A DNA stretch of 10,106 nucleotides from Baffinella frigidus (taxonomy: Eukaryota; Cryptophyceae; Cryptomonadales; Baffinellaceae): contig MU647079.1 of the NCBI GenBank assembly GCA_026770585.1, positions 45,609 to 55,714 of the forward strand, given 5' to 3'. The translations under genes were made by a program, and so were the position numbers. Below are positions 5,422-10,014 of the stretch, piece by piece. How positions within the stretch are numbered: the stretch's first letter is position 1; each line of letters begins with the position of its first letter. Under the pieces are notes generated by a model, which worked only from the letters and a program-made list of their open reading frames with translations, made no database searches and had not been told where the DNA came from.

Positions 5422-5472
5422 GTACTGGAGGAGGTGAAGCAGCGTGCGGCTGGTGAACAGCGCGCCTCCCAG
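5422..5472 (+). CDS. Candidate 51-nt mini-exon VLEEVKQRAAGEQRASQ
   Basis: Preceded by GGGGCAG (AG acceptor at 5420-5421) and followed by GTGCCC (donor-like GT at 5473, with CAG before it). The 17 codons favour G or C at the third position and read as a charged, Q/E/A-rich helical segment, in keeping with the QRAETKLRSEKA block upstream and the MDRNLREKD block downstream. The frame stays open past the donor to a TGA at 5518, so the splice reading is an inference. Family unrecognised. It could also be an unspliced remnant. Confidence 0.33.
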
Positions 5473-5523
5473 GTGCCCGCCCCTTCTCTTTACGCTTCAG
5501 GGATCCTGGTTTTGGGTTGAGGC

Positions 5524-5760
5524 AAACCCTAAACCCTAAACCCTAAACCTCAAACCTCAAACCTCAAACCCTAAACCCTAAACCCTAAACCCTAAGCCCT
5601 AAACCCTGAACCCTAAACCCTCAACCCTCAACCCCAAACCCTAAACCATAAACCCTCACCCATAAACCATAAACCGTAAACAATAAAACCCCAACCTTCT
5701 AAACACCAACACCCTAAACACCAACCTTGAAACCGCAACCCAAACCGCGGTCACCCATAA
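5524..5760 (+). repeat. CCCTAAA / CCTCAAA / CATAAAC heptamer block
   Basis: Exact CCCTAAA runs flank three consecutive CCTCAAA units, followed by CCCTCAA, ACCATAAACC and ACACCAACC variants. Each variant occurs in its own short run. The block separates the mini-exon at 5422 from the MDRN-type exon copies. Confidence 0.88.
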
Positions 5761-5771
5761 CTCGAGAACAG

Positions 5772-5801
5772 GGCTTCGAGCGCATGTCGCGCAAGACGGA
5801 C
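5772..5801 (+). pseudogene. Partial copy of the GFERMSRK-MDRN exon block
   Basis: GGC TTC GAG CGC ATG TCG CGC AAG ACG GAC reads GFERMSRKTD, preceded by ACAG as in the fuller copy at 5901 (ATAG). GGC/GGG and CGC/CGT are synonymous; ACG/ATG replaces M by T. After D it dissolves into CCCCCCTAACCCCGAAACCC heptamers. Confidence 0.5.
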
Positions 5802-5890
5802 CCCCCTAACCCCGAAACCCGAAACCCCCAAAACCTACCCCCCTAAACCCCACCACCCAAACTCCCAAACCCAACCCCCCTGACCTCAAA
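5802..5890 (+). repeat. CCCGAAA / CCCCCTAA heptamer spacer
   Basis: Degenerate CCCGAAA, CCCCCTAA and CCCAAAC units between the two copies of the GFERMSRK block. Confidence 0.75.
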
Positions 5891-5900
5891 CCTTTGATAG

Positions 5901-5978
5901 GGGTTCGAGCGTATGTCGCGCAAGATGGACCGCAACCTACGCGAGAAGGACCTTCCCGCCCGCGTCAAGGGCGAGGCG
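5901..5978 (+). CDS. Exon-like block, GFERMSRK then MDRNLREKDLPARVKGEA
   Basis: A 78-nt, phase-0 segment of 26 residues that begins right after AG (GATAG at 5896-5900) and ends right before GTACTC (5979). Composition is highly charged (R, K, E, D), like a cytoplasmic helical segment. The second copy at 6124-6177 encodes the same 18 residues from MDRN to KGEA with five nucleotide differences, all synonymous (GAC/GAT, AAC/AAT, CTA/CTG, AAG/AAA, CTT/CTG). Identity between copies ends just after the GTAC. A frame of 118 aa (5913-6269) runs through but passes a palindrome, so I favour an exon or its recent copies over a single-exon gene. Family not recognised. Confidence 0.48.
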
Positions 5979-6064
5979 GTACTCCACACGAGGCTACCCA
6001 TGCGAACAGATTCACAAGTTAATTATTGGATTATTGCCCAGCAAACACGCCAAAAGTCAGCTTT

Positions 6065-6106
6065 TGATCACGTTTCCGTACGGATGTCCGTACGGAAACG
6101 TGATCA
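6065..6106. repeat. Perfect 42-bp palindrome, 2-base loop
   Basis: TGATCACGTTTCCGTACGGA (6065-6084) is followed by TG and then its exact reverse complement (6087-6106). It is nearly a twin in architecture to the 42-bp palindrome at 9262-9303, which also has 20-base perfect arms, a 2-base loop and a TCACGTT near the arm end. No terminator-like T-run. Confidence 0.93.
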
Positions 6107-6123
6107 TTTCCCCACAAATTTTG

Positions 6124-6177
6124 ATGGATCGCAATCTGCGCGAGAAAGACCTGCCCGCCCGCGTCAAGGGCGAGGCG
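6124..6177 (+). CDS. Second copy of the MDRNLREKDLPARVKGEA exon block
   Basis: Encodes the same 18 residues as 5925-5978 with only third-position synonymous differences, and again runs into GGCGGTAC (GT at 6178). Upstream similarity ends exactly at the ATG: ATTTTG replaces the RK codons, ~18 bp after the 42-bp palindrome. The 5' part of the block was therefore probably removed by an insertion or deletion involving the palindrome region. Downstream it enters GGGTTTGGTTCAGTTTCGGG heptamers. GCGAGGCGGTACTG at 6314-6327 is a further tail fragment of the same block. Confidence 0.45.
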
Positions 6178-6187
6178 GTACCGTTCA

Positions 6188-6248
6188 GGCTTCCGGGTTT
6201 GGTTCAGTTTCGGGTTTCGGGTTTCGTCTATCTAGGCGGCTAGATAAA
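6188..6248 (-). repeat. GGGTTTCG heptamers and a small hairpin
   Basis: TTTCGGGTTTCGGGTTTCG is the CCCGAAA variant in G-rich orientation. It is followed by TATCTAGGCGGCTAGATA (~6228-6245), which can fold into a short stem. Confidence 0.6.
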
Positions 6249-6321
6249 AAAATCTTTGAAAAATCCTAAAATGTTTGTGCCAGAAAAGGTATTGGCGATT
6301 CGTTTATCTATTTGCGAGGCG

Positions 6322-6458
6322 GTACTGCACTGCTAGCCAGAACATTTTGAATCAGTCAACTTTGAAAAAAACGGGAGCGAGGTGTAGTCCGGGATTCTAA
6401 AGTGGACAGTTTCAAGGGGGGGTTGACTTGAGCAAAAAATCCTGGTTAGCATTGTACT
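6322..6458. mobile_element. Imperfect foldback element, ~137 bp
   Basis: The left end GTACTGCACTGCTAGCCAG, then AACATTTTGAATCAGTCAAC, pairs with the inverse of the right end (GTACAATGCTAACCAGG, then ATTTTTTGCTCAAGTCAAC). Arms of ~40 bp at roughly 75% identity, centre including AAAAAAACGGGAGCGAGGTG. It begins in the GTAC just after a third GCGAGGCG tail of the MDRN block. Confidence 0.6.
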
Positions 6459-6465
6459 GTCTCGT

Positions 6466-6565
6466 TTTGCGTTAAGGGTTTCTGAAAGGGTTTAGGGTTT
6501 GTGTTTTGGGGTCAGGGTGGAGGGGTTAGGGGGAGGGTGGTCTAAACCCGAAGGGTTAGGGTTTA
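6466..6565 (-). repeat. GGGTTTAGGG / GGGTTAGGG G-rich block
   Basis: AAGGGTTTCTGAAAGGGTTTAGGG onward through AGGGTTAGGGTTTATGGG: degenerate TTTAGGG-type units in G-rich orientation leading into the minisatellite. Confidence 0.75.
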
Positions 6566-6836
6566 TGGGTCAGGGGGGTCAGGGGTTAGGATTGAGGGAG
6601 GGTTAGGAGTGAGAAGATGGGGGTCAGGGGTTAGGATTGAGGGAGGGTTAGGAGTGAGAAGATGGGGGTCAGGGGTTAGGATTGAGGGAGGGTCAGGAGT
6701 GAGAAGATGGGGGTCAGGGGTTAGGATTGAGGGAGGGTTAGGAGTGAGAAGATGGGGGTCAGGGGTTAGGATTGAGGGAGGGTTAGGAGTGAGAAGATGG
6801 GGGTCAGGGGTTAGGATTGAGGGAGGGTGTCGGGGT
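6566..6836. repeat. 45-bp minisatellite, ~6 units
   Basis: The unit starts GAGAAGATGGGGGTCAGGGG and continues TTAGGATTGAGGGAGGGTTA and GGAGT. Unit starts are at 6611, 6656, 6701, 6746 and 6791 (exact 45-bp spacing), with a variant at 6837. TTA/TCA is the main difference. Because 45 is divisible by three, frames on both strands stay open (15-residue repeats), which explains the ~100-aa frames here. The array contains TTAGG/TTAGGG motifs and ends in a degenerate MDRN-type block. Confidence 0.92.
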
Positions 6837-6890
6837 GAGAAGATGGATCTGCAGAAGGAAGTGCCCTCCTGCGTCAAGGGCTTCGGTCGT
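6837..6890 (+). pseudogene. Divergent copy of the MDRN exon block
   Basis: Reads EKMDLQKEVPSCVKGFGR, aligning with RKMDRNLREKDLPARVKGEA after a short internal deletion; shared DNA includes AAGATGGA and TGCGTCAAGGGC or CGCGTCAAGGGC. Its GAGAAGATGG start is also the start of each minisatellite unit. It then enters CCTAAACCCTAGACC heptamers. Confidence 0.45.
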
Positions 6891-6927
6891 CACCTGAAAC
6901 CCTAAACCCTAGACCTGAGACCCTAAG

Positions 6928-6960
6928 ACCTTCGTCCCTCCTGCGTCCAGGGCGAGGCGC
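6928..6960 (+). pseudogene. Frameshifted remnant of the MDRN block
   Basis: ACCTTCGTCCCTCCTGCGTC then CAGGGCGAGGCG aligns with ACCTTCCCGCCCGCGTCAAG then GGCGAGGCG of the copy at 5901-5978, with small insertions that break the frame. Confidence 0.4.
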
Positions 6961-6970
6961 CGCCGCTGGA

Positions 6971-7107
6971 TGAACCCGTATGAACAAGTAGTGAAAAGTC
7001 AAAACGTATATTCCTTGAAATTTGTACCACGGTTCCTCAACGCACCGGAAATTTGCAAATCCCTTCGAAGTCCGCTGTGTGGTCATGAGCTATGAGAGAG
7101 AGACCTC
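6971..7107 (-). repeat. Interspersed repeat R, copy 2
   Basis: Matches 3449-3574 (see that entry), including TCATGAGCTATGAGAGAGAG. It begins immediately after the MDRN-block remnant. CCGCTGTGTGGTCAT at ~7072-7086 resembles the inverse of TTACTACACAGCGG in the element at 9190-9403, which suggests a shared family end. Confidence 0.7.
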
Positions 7108-7119
7108 CGCCCCCCCACC

Positions 7120-7290
7120 CGTCCCCGATTGAACTCTCTCTCGCTCCCTCTCACTTTTTCCAACCCCCGAAACTTTATCAACCCTGAAACCCTAAACCCT
7201 AGACCTGAGACCCTAAGACCTGAACCTAGCACCAAACCCCTAACCCTAAGCCCAAAACTCTACCCTGAAACCCAACCCTAAACCCTACGC
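7120..7290 (+). repeat. CT-rich stretch and last CCCTAAA-type block
   Basis: CTCTCTCTCGCTCCCTCTCAC (7132-7152) is followed by degenerate CCCTGAAACCCTAAACCCTAG units to ~7290. GACCTGAGACCCTAAGACC duplicates ~6912-6930. This is the last substantial heptamer block in the window. CAGGTCGAGAAGACCCACGC at ~7292 reads coding-like (QVEKTHA) but stops at once. Confidence 0.7.
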
Positions 7291-7344
7291 CAGGTCGAGA
7301 AGACCCACGCCGCCTAGGGCTCGATCCGAGCACGCCCCCCCCTC

Positions 7345-7449
7345 TATCCCCTTAAGTGGCGAGTAGGCTCATACGCCCTACGGTAGGGCCCTAGGACCTG
7401 CCTAGGACGAGTTACGGTGAATATTCACCCTAGCGGCACTTAAGGGATA
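7345..7449. mobile_element. 105-bp TATCCCTTAAGTG foldback, copy A
   Basis: Terminal inverted repeats TATCCCCTTAAGTGGCG and (inverted) TATCCCTTAAGTGCCG. The interior carries AGTAGGCTCATACGCCCTAC, CCTACGGTAGG and CCTAGGACCTGCCTAGGAC, then a small internal palindrome GGTGAATATTCACC near the right end. Copies B and C share this plan. No ORF. A target duplication is not evident. Confidence 0.85.
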
Positions 7450-7598
7450 CGAGGAAGTGGGGTTTACCCTCTATAGGAGGGCTTGGGGTTTGCCCTAACC
7501 CCTGCTGGGATTTACCCTAAACACTATCGGGGTTTACCCTAGCACGGTCTCGGGCTCCCCAATACGTCGGAGTTCCCCAACAGAGGGGCGGGATAGGA
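7450..7598. repeat. GGGGTTTACCCT repeats
   Basis: GGGGTTTACCCT and close variants (GGGGTTTGCCCT, GGGATTTACCCT) recur four times at 25-30-bp spacing. A further copy (TGGGGTTTACCCTGAT) lies at ~7968. GCACGGTCTCGGGCTCCCCA (~7542-7561) is related to one arm of the palindrome at 7839-7913. Confidence 0.65.
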
Positions 7599-7702
7599 TA
7601 TCCCTTAAGTGCCCAGGCCTCCAAATTTGGGGGCCTGAGGTCCTAGGCTGGTCCTAGGGCCCTACGGTAGGGTGTATGAGCCTACTGGGCACTTAAGGGA
7701 TA
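7599..7702. mobile_element. 104-bp TATCCCTTAAGTG foldback, copy B (inverted)
   Basis: 18-bp perfect terminal repeats TATCCCTTAAGTGCCCAG. It is inverted relative to copies A and C. Its internal palindrome is AGGCCTCCAAATTTGGGGGCCT (one mismatched pair), unrelated in sequence to those of A and C but at the corresponding position. Also carries CCTACGGTAGG. Confidence 0.87.
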
Positions 7703-7838
7703 GGCGGGCACTTCTCAAGCTCACACCTGAGGCGGGCTTGTCTAGTCATTGACCGCAGAAGGAGGCATCAGGGCCCGTCCTGGTGCCCTGAGGTGGGCAA
7801 TAACCGAACACGGGTCCGTCCTAGTCGGGCCCTACCCC
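7703..7838. other. GC-rich spacer, no gene seen
   Basis: Contains GAGGCGGGC at ~7730, CAGAAGGAGGCATCAGGGCC (related to CAGAAGGAAGCATTC at ~8075) and a short stem TCAGGGC...GCCCTGA (~7768-7791). A 64-aa frame (7749-7943) runs into the palindrome and is not credible as a gene. Confidence 0.4.
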
Positions 7839-7913
7839 AGCATGGCCTCGGACCTCCCCACTACGAACATACGCACAACGTATGTTCGTAGTGGGGAGTT
7901 CCGAGACCATGCT
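7839..7913. repeat. Long near-perfect hairpin, 35-bp arms, 5-base loop
   Basis: AGCATGGCCTCGGACCTCCC onward to CATACG pairs with the inverse sequence ending at 7913, with two mismatches in 35. AACATACGCACAAC crosses the loop (7866-7879) and is repeated directly at 7915-7928. Confidence 0.9.
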
Positions 7914-8022
7914 CAACATACGCACAACAGGGCCGCCCTCTGATTGGGGGGTACCCTTATCCCCACTGGGGTTTACCCTGATCCCTAGAGCAGAGGCGGG
8001 CCCGTCATAGACTCACAAGAGA

Positions 8023-8039
8023 GTCCCGAGGCTCGGGAC
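8023..8039. repeat. Small palindrome GTCCCGAGGCTCGGGAC
   Basis: Perfect 8-bp arms around a single base, at the start of the GAGGCGGGCC repeat field. Confidence 0.6.
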
Positions 8040-8158
8040 AGGCCCGCCTCGGGGCTAGGACGTCGCTGGGAGGGCAGAAGGAAGCATTCTCTGCCACTCT
8101 GCGACTGAGGCGGGCCTGTCCTGACCCTGAGGCGGGCCCGTCGAAGCCTGTCTCAGGA
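8040..8158. repeat. Dispersed GAGGCGGGCC units, both orientations
   Basis: AGGCCCGCCTCGGGG at ~8040, then TGAGGCGGGCCTGTCCTGAC and CTGAGGCGGGCCCGTC at ~8107-8141 in the other orientation. No coding signal. Confidence 0.7.
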
Positions 8159-8250
8159 CTGGGATAGGCCCGCCTCGGGATGAATAGGCCCGCCTCGGGA
8201 CGGATAGGCCCGCCTCGGGACAGATAGGCCCGCCTCGGGACGGATAGGCC
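8159..8250 (-). repeat. 20-bp tandem array, GGATAGGCCCGCCTCGGGAC
   Basis: About four and a half units with exact 20-bp spacing, differing only at two or three positions (ATGA, ACGG, ACAG). The last unit degenerates to GGATAGGCCTGG. Same motif as the dispersed units at 9430-9770, in inverse orientation. Confidence 0.92.
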
Positions 8251-8285
8251 TGGCAGTCCCAGTGTACGAACAAGTCGCTACATGG

Positions 8286-8402
8286 TGTACCTCGAATTTA
8301 AGAACACGCCCCCCCCCCGGGACCACTAGGACCACCGTAGGGTCCTAGATAGGCCTAGGGCAGGGGGCGGGGTCTTGAAGCTCGAGGTGCCCCTGCAGCT
8401 GG
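8286..8402. mobile_element. Foldback element with GTACCTCGA ends
   Basis: TGTACCTCGAATTTAAGAAC then ACGCCCCCC pairs imperfectly with the inverse of GGGGGCGGGGTCTTGAAGC then TCGAGGTGCC (8362-8400). The interior holds CCACCGTAGGGTCCTAG and CCTAGGG, close to the CCTACSGTAGG motif. Arms ~28 bp, roughly 75% matched. Confidence 0.6.
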
Positions 8403-8409
8403 AAGAAAC

Positions 8410-8492
8410 GTTGGTAATTACCCTAGACTCAGAACCGTAGAGCTACTTACTTACCCTGGACTCTGAGCTTATGAGTCAAGGGTAGTTACCCG
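8410..8492. mobile_element. Small foldback, GGTAATTACCC ends
   Basis: TGGTAATTACCCTAGACTCA pairs with the inverse of TGAGTCAAGGGTAGTTACCC (8471-8490), with three mismatches. Interior repeats CTTACTTACCCTGGACTC. GTAGTTACCCATAAAA recurs at 8515, a solo end. Confidence 0.6.
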
Positions 8493-8612
8493 TAAAAAAA
8501 CAGCGACAAGAGCAGTAGTTACCCATAAAACACACAAAAAATCGACGAGAGGAGCGACTTGCCTCCGACGTTTTGTTTTCGAAGGAAGGCCCTTAGTACC
8601 ACCGACACGACC
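8493..8612. other. Short spacer, nothing recognised
   Basis: A-rich CGTAAAAAAACAGCGACAAG and ACACAAAAAATCGACGAG near-repeats, then GC-rich sequence with an inverted GCCTCCGACG...CGAAGGAAGGC-like pattern. No gene or clear element. Confidence 0.35.
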
Positions 8613-8616
8613 GCCG

Positions 8617-8764
8617 TGCCACTTAGCAGCCACCGGGGGCTTCACGGATACAGACCATCTAAACGATTTGTACTAGCATGTTATCTATTGCCCTAGAACC
8701 TAACCGGAATTTCACCGTGAATTCAAGGTGAAAAGGTCTTCGGTCGCTGCTAAGTGGTATGCAC
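8617..8764. mobile_element. Foldback element with CCACTTAGCAGC ends, ~148 bp
   Basis: Ends TGCCACTTAGCAGCCACCG and, inverted, TGCATACCACTTAGCAGC then GACCG. The interior is AT-richer than its surroundings and includes TTCACCGTGAATTCAAGGTG, itself partly palindromic. No ORF. Ends are fixed only to within a few bases. Confidence 0.72.
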
Positions 8765-8808
8765 CCCCACCGAGACTGCTGATTTGGTTAGGGTTCCTGT
8801 ACAGGCCT

Positions 8809-9049
8809 TATTGTACTTTTCGGGTCAGCGCGGATTTTCTCGAGGTCGGGTCGGGGAGTCGGGAAATGAAAATCTCGAAAATCGATGCGTCCATCTAAAG
8901 TTTTATGCTGTCTTATGCATTGATATGATGACAAGATGCACCCCCCACCCATAATATGTACAAATACTAGAGCCCTTTTTCGATATTTTCGATATTTCCC
9001 GACTTCCCGACCCCGACCCAAAATCCGCGCTGACCCGAAAAGTACAATA
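8809..9049. mobile_element. 241-bp element with ~75-bp terminal inverted repeats
   Basis: The left end TATTGTACTTTTCGGGTCAG continues CGCGGATTTT, GTCGGGTCGGGGAGTCGGGA and AAT with TCGAAAAT. The right end repeats this inverted, with small indels, closing at GTACAATA (9042-9049). The centre (~8885-8965) is unrelated AT-rich sequence with GTCCATCTAAAG and ATAATATGTACAAATAC. Frames on both strands (LYFSGQRGF...) are the two arms read as peptide and are not genes. Confidence 0.85.
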
Positions 9050-9079
9050 CTTCCGAATGACGACCACTCACCGCCCCTA

Positions 9080-9147
9080 GGGTGATCCTACGCTCATAGG
9101 CAGCCCTACCGTAGGGTGATCCTACGCTCATAGGCGGCCCTACTGTA
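9080..9147 (+). repeat. Two 34-bp tandem units with CCTACSGTAGG junction
   Basis: GGGTGATCCTACGCTCATAG then GCRGCCCTACYGTA, twice, starting at 9080 and 9114 with one interior difference. CCTACCGTAGG spans the unit junction at 9105-9115. Confidence 0.85.
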
Positions 9148-9189
9148 GGGCCCCAGGGCGGGTGCGTGTCCATGCGCAAGTGACCCCTG

Positions 9190-9403
9190 TACCACTCGAG
9201 GCTGGAAGATGGAGTATTTTAAATGTGGGATTCTTAAATTTAGTACCAGTCACGGGCAGGCTTGGTCACGTTACTGGGGGATTTCCCCCAGTAACGTGAC
9301 CAAACGCGATATTTGTGTGAAAATTACTACACAGCGGTCCACTTGTAAAGGACTTGTAAAGTTAAAACTTTTAAAATACTCACATTTCTAGCCTCGAGTG
9401 GTA
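9190..9403. mobile_element. 214-bp element with TACCACTCGAGGCT ends and an internal palindrome
   Basis: Terminal repeats TACCACTCGAGGCTGGAAG then ATGGAGTATTTTAAA and, inverted, TACCACTCGAGGCTAGAAA then TGTGAGTATTTTAAA. Inside are the perfect palindrome 9262-9303 and AAAATTACTACACAGCGGTC at ~9321, a motif shared with the MITEs at 1169, 4783 and 3231. No credible ORF. The target duplication is not visible. Confidence 0.82.
9262..9303. repeat. Perfect 42-bp palindrome, 2-base loop
   Basis: TTGGTCACGTTACTGGGGGA (9262-9281), then TT, then its exact reverse complement. Same size, loop and TCACGTT arm motif as 6065-6106. Confidence 0.93.
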
Positions 9404-9429
9404 TTCGAGATACGTCAACTAAATTCACT

Positions 9430-9775
9430 CCCCGAGGCGGGAAAACATATCCCAAGGCCTGTCCATCCCGAGGCGGGCCTATCCCACACCGTGCCCAAGG
9501 CAGGGCTATCTATCCTGAGGCGGGGCTATCTATCCTGAGGCGGGCCTATCCCAGGCTTTTCCAGAAGCGGGATCCTCACAACCTGTAGACGTCCCGGCCG
9601 AGGCTTGTCCTGAGGCGGGCCCGTCCTGATCCCCGTCCTAGACTCCCAAGGCGGCCCATCCTACACTCCCGAGGCGGGCCTGTCCGAGACGTCTCGGGCG
9701 AGGCTTGTCCCGAGGCGGGCCCGTCCTAGCGCCGTGCTCACAGAGGCGGGCCCGTCCTAGCCTCCGTCCTTCAAA
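9430..9775 (+). repeat. Dispersed GAGGCGGGCC repeat field
   Basis: About ten copies of a degenerate unit CCCGAGGCGGGCCYRTCCTA at irregular 20-50-bp spacing, including CCTGAGGCGGGGCTATCTAT, GAGGCTTGTCCTGAGGCGGG and GAGGCGGGCCCGTCCTAGC. It is inverse to the 20-bp array at 8159-8250. No gene found in this stretch. Confidence 0.85.
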
Positions 9776-9811
9776 TGAAGAGCGAGACTTGTCCTCCTGT
9801 CTTCGAGACAC

Positions 9812-9814
<3 letters not shown>

Positions 9815-9842
<28 letters not shown>
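9815..9842. repeat. (AG)14 microsatellite
   Basis: Uninterrupted AG dinucleotides, 28 bases, between the repeat field and ~65 bp of non-repeat sequence (TTGTTGCTTTATTGATCTCG). Confidence 0.95.
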
Positions 9843-9909
9843 TTGTTGCTTTATTGATCTCGATTTGACGGTCTGATTTGTTCCCTAGGACCAAAAGCAG
9901 GATCCGTCC

Positions 9910-10014
9910 TATCCCTTAAGTGGCCAGTAGGCTCATACGCCCTACCGTAGGGCCCTAGGACCTGCCTAGGACCTCTTGGTGGTCAAATTTGACCACCCGG
10001 CCACTTAAGGGATA
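9910..10014. mobile_element. 105-bp TATCCCTTAAGTG foldback, copy C
   Basis: Perfect terminal repeats TATCCCTTAAGTGGCC. The interior matches copy A through CAGTAGGCTCATACGCCCTA, CCGTAGGGCCCTAGGACC and TGCCTAGGAC. The internal palindrome is GGTGGTCAAATTTGACCACC (perfect, 9978-9997), different from those of A and B. Confidence 0.88.

Noticed and set aside
5891-5925. tRNA-like GGTTCGA at 5902-5908
   Set aside because: No cloverleaf can be drawn around it. The bases are explained by the GFERMSRK codons and are conserved in the copy at 5772.
6065-6106. Bacterial rho-independent terminator
   Set aside because: There is no T-run after the stem and no upstream gene, and the setting is eukaryotic.
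6563-6905. ~100-aa frames on both strands with 15-residue repeats
   Set aside because: A 45-bp tandem unit keeps frames open on both strands automatically. There is no flanking coding support, apart from the short exon-like tail noted separately.
8159-8250. CRISPR-like array
   Set aside because: The 20-bp units are contiguous with no unique spacers, and the context is eukaryotic repeat DNA.
8055-8335. Frames on - with repeated GGPICPEAG or PEAGLSVPRRAY peptides
   Set aside because: Direct translation of the 20-bp array, which shifts frame at each unit.
8754-9021. Overlapping frames on + and - sharing LYFSGQRGF
   Set aside because: The shared peptide is the two inverted arms of the 241-bp element read in opposite directions, not a protein family.
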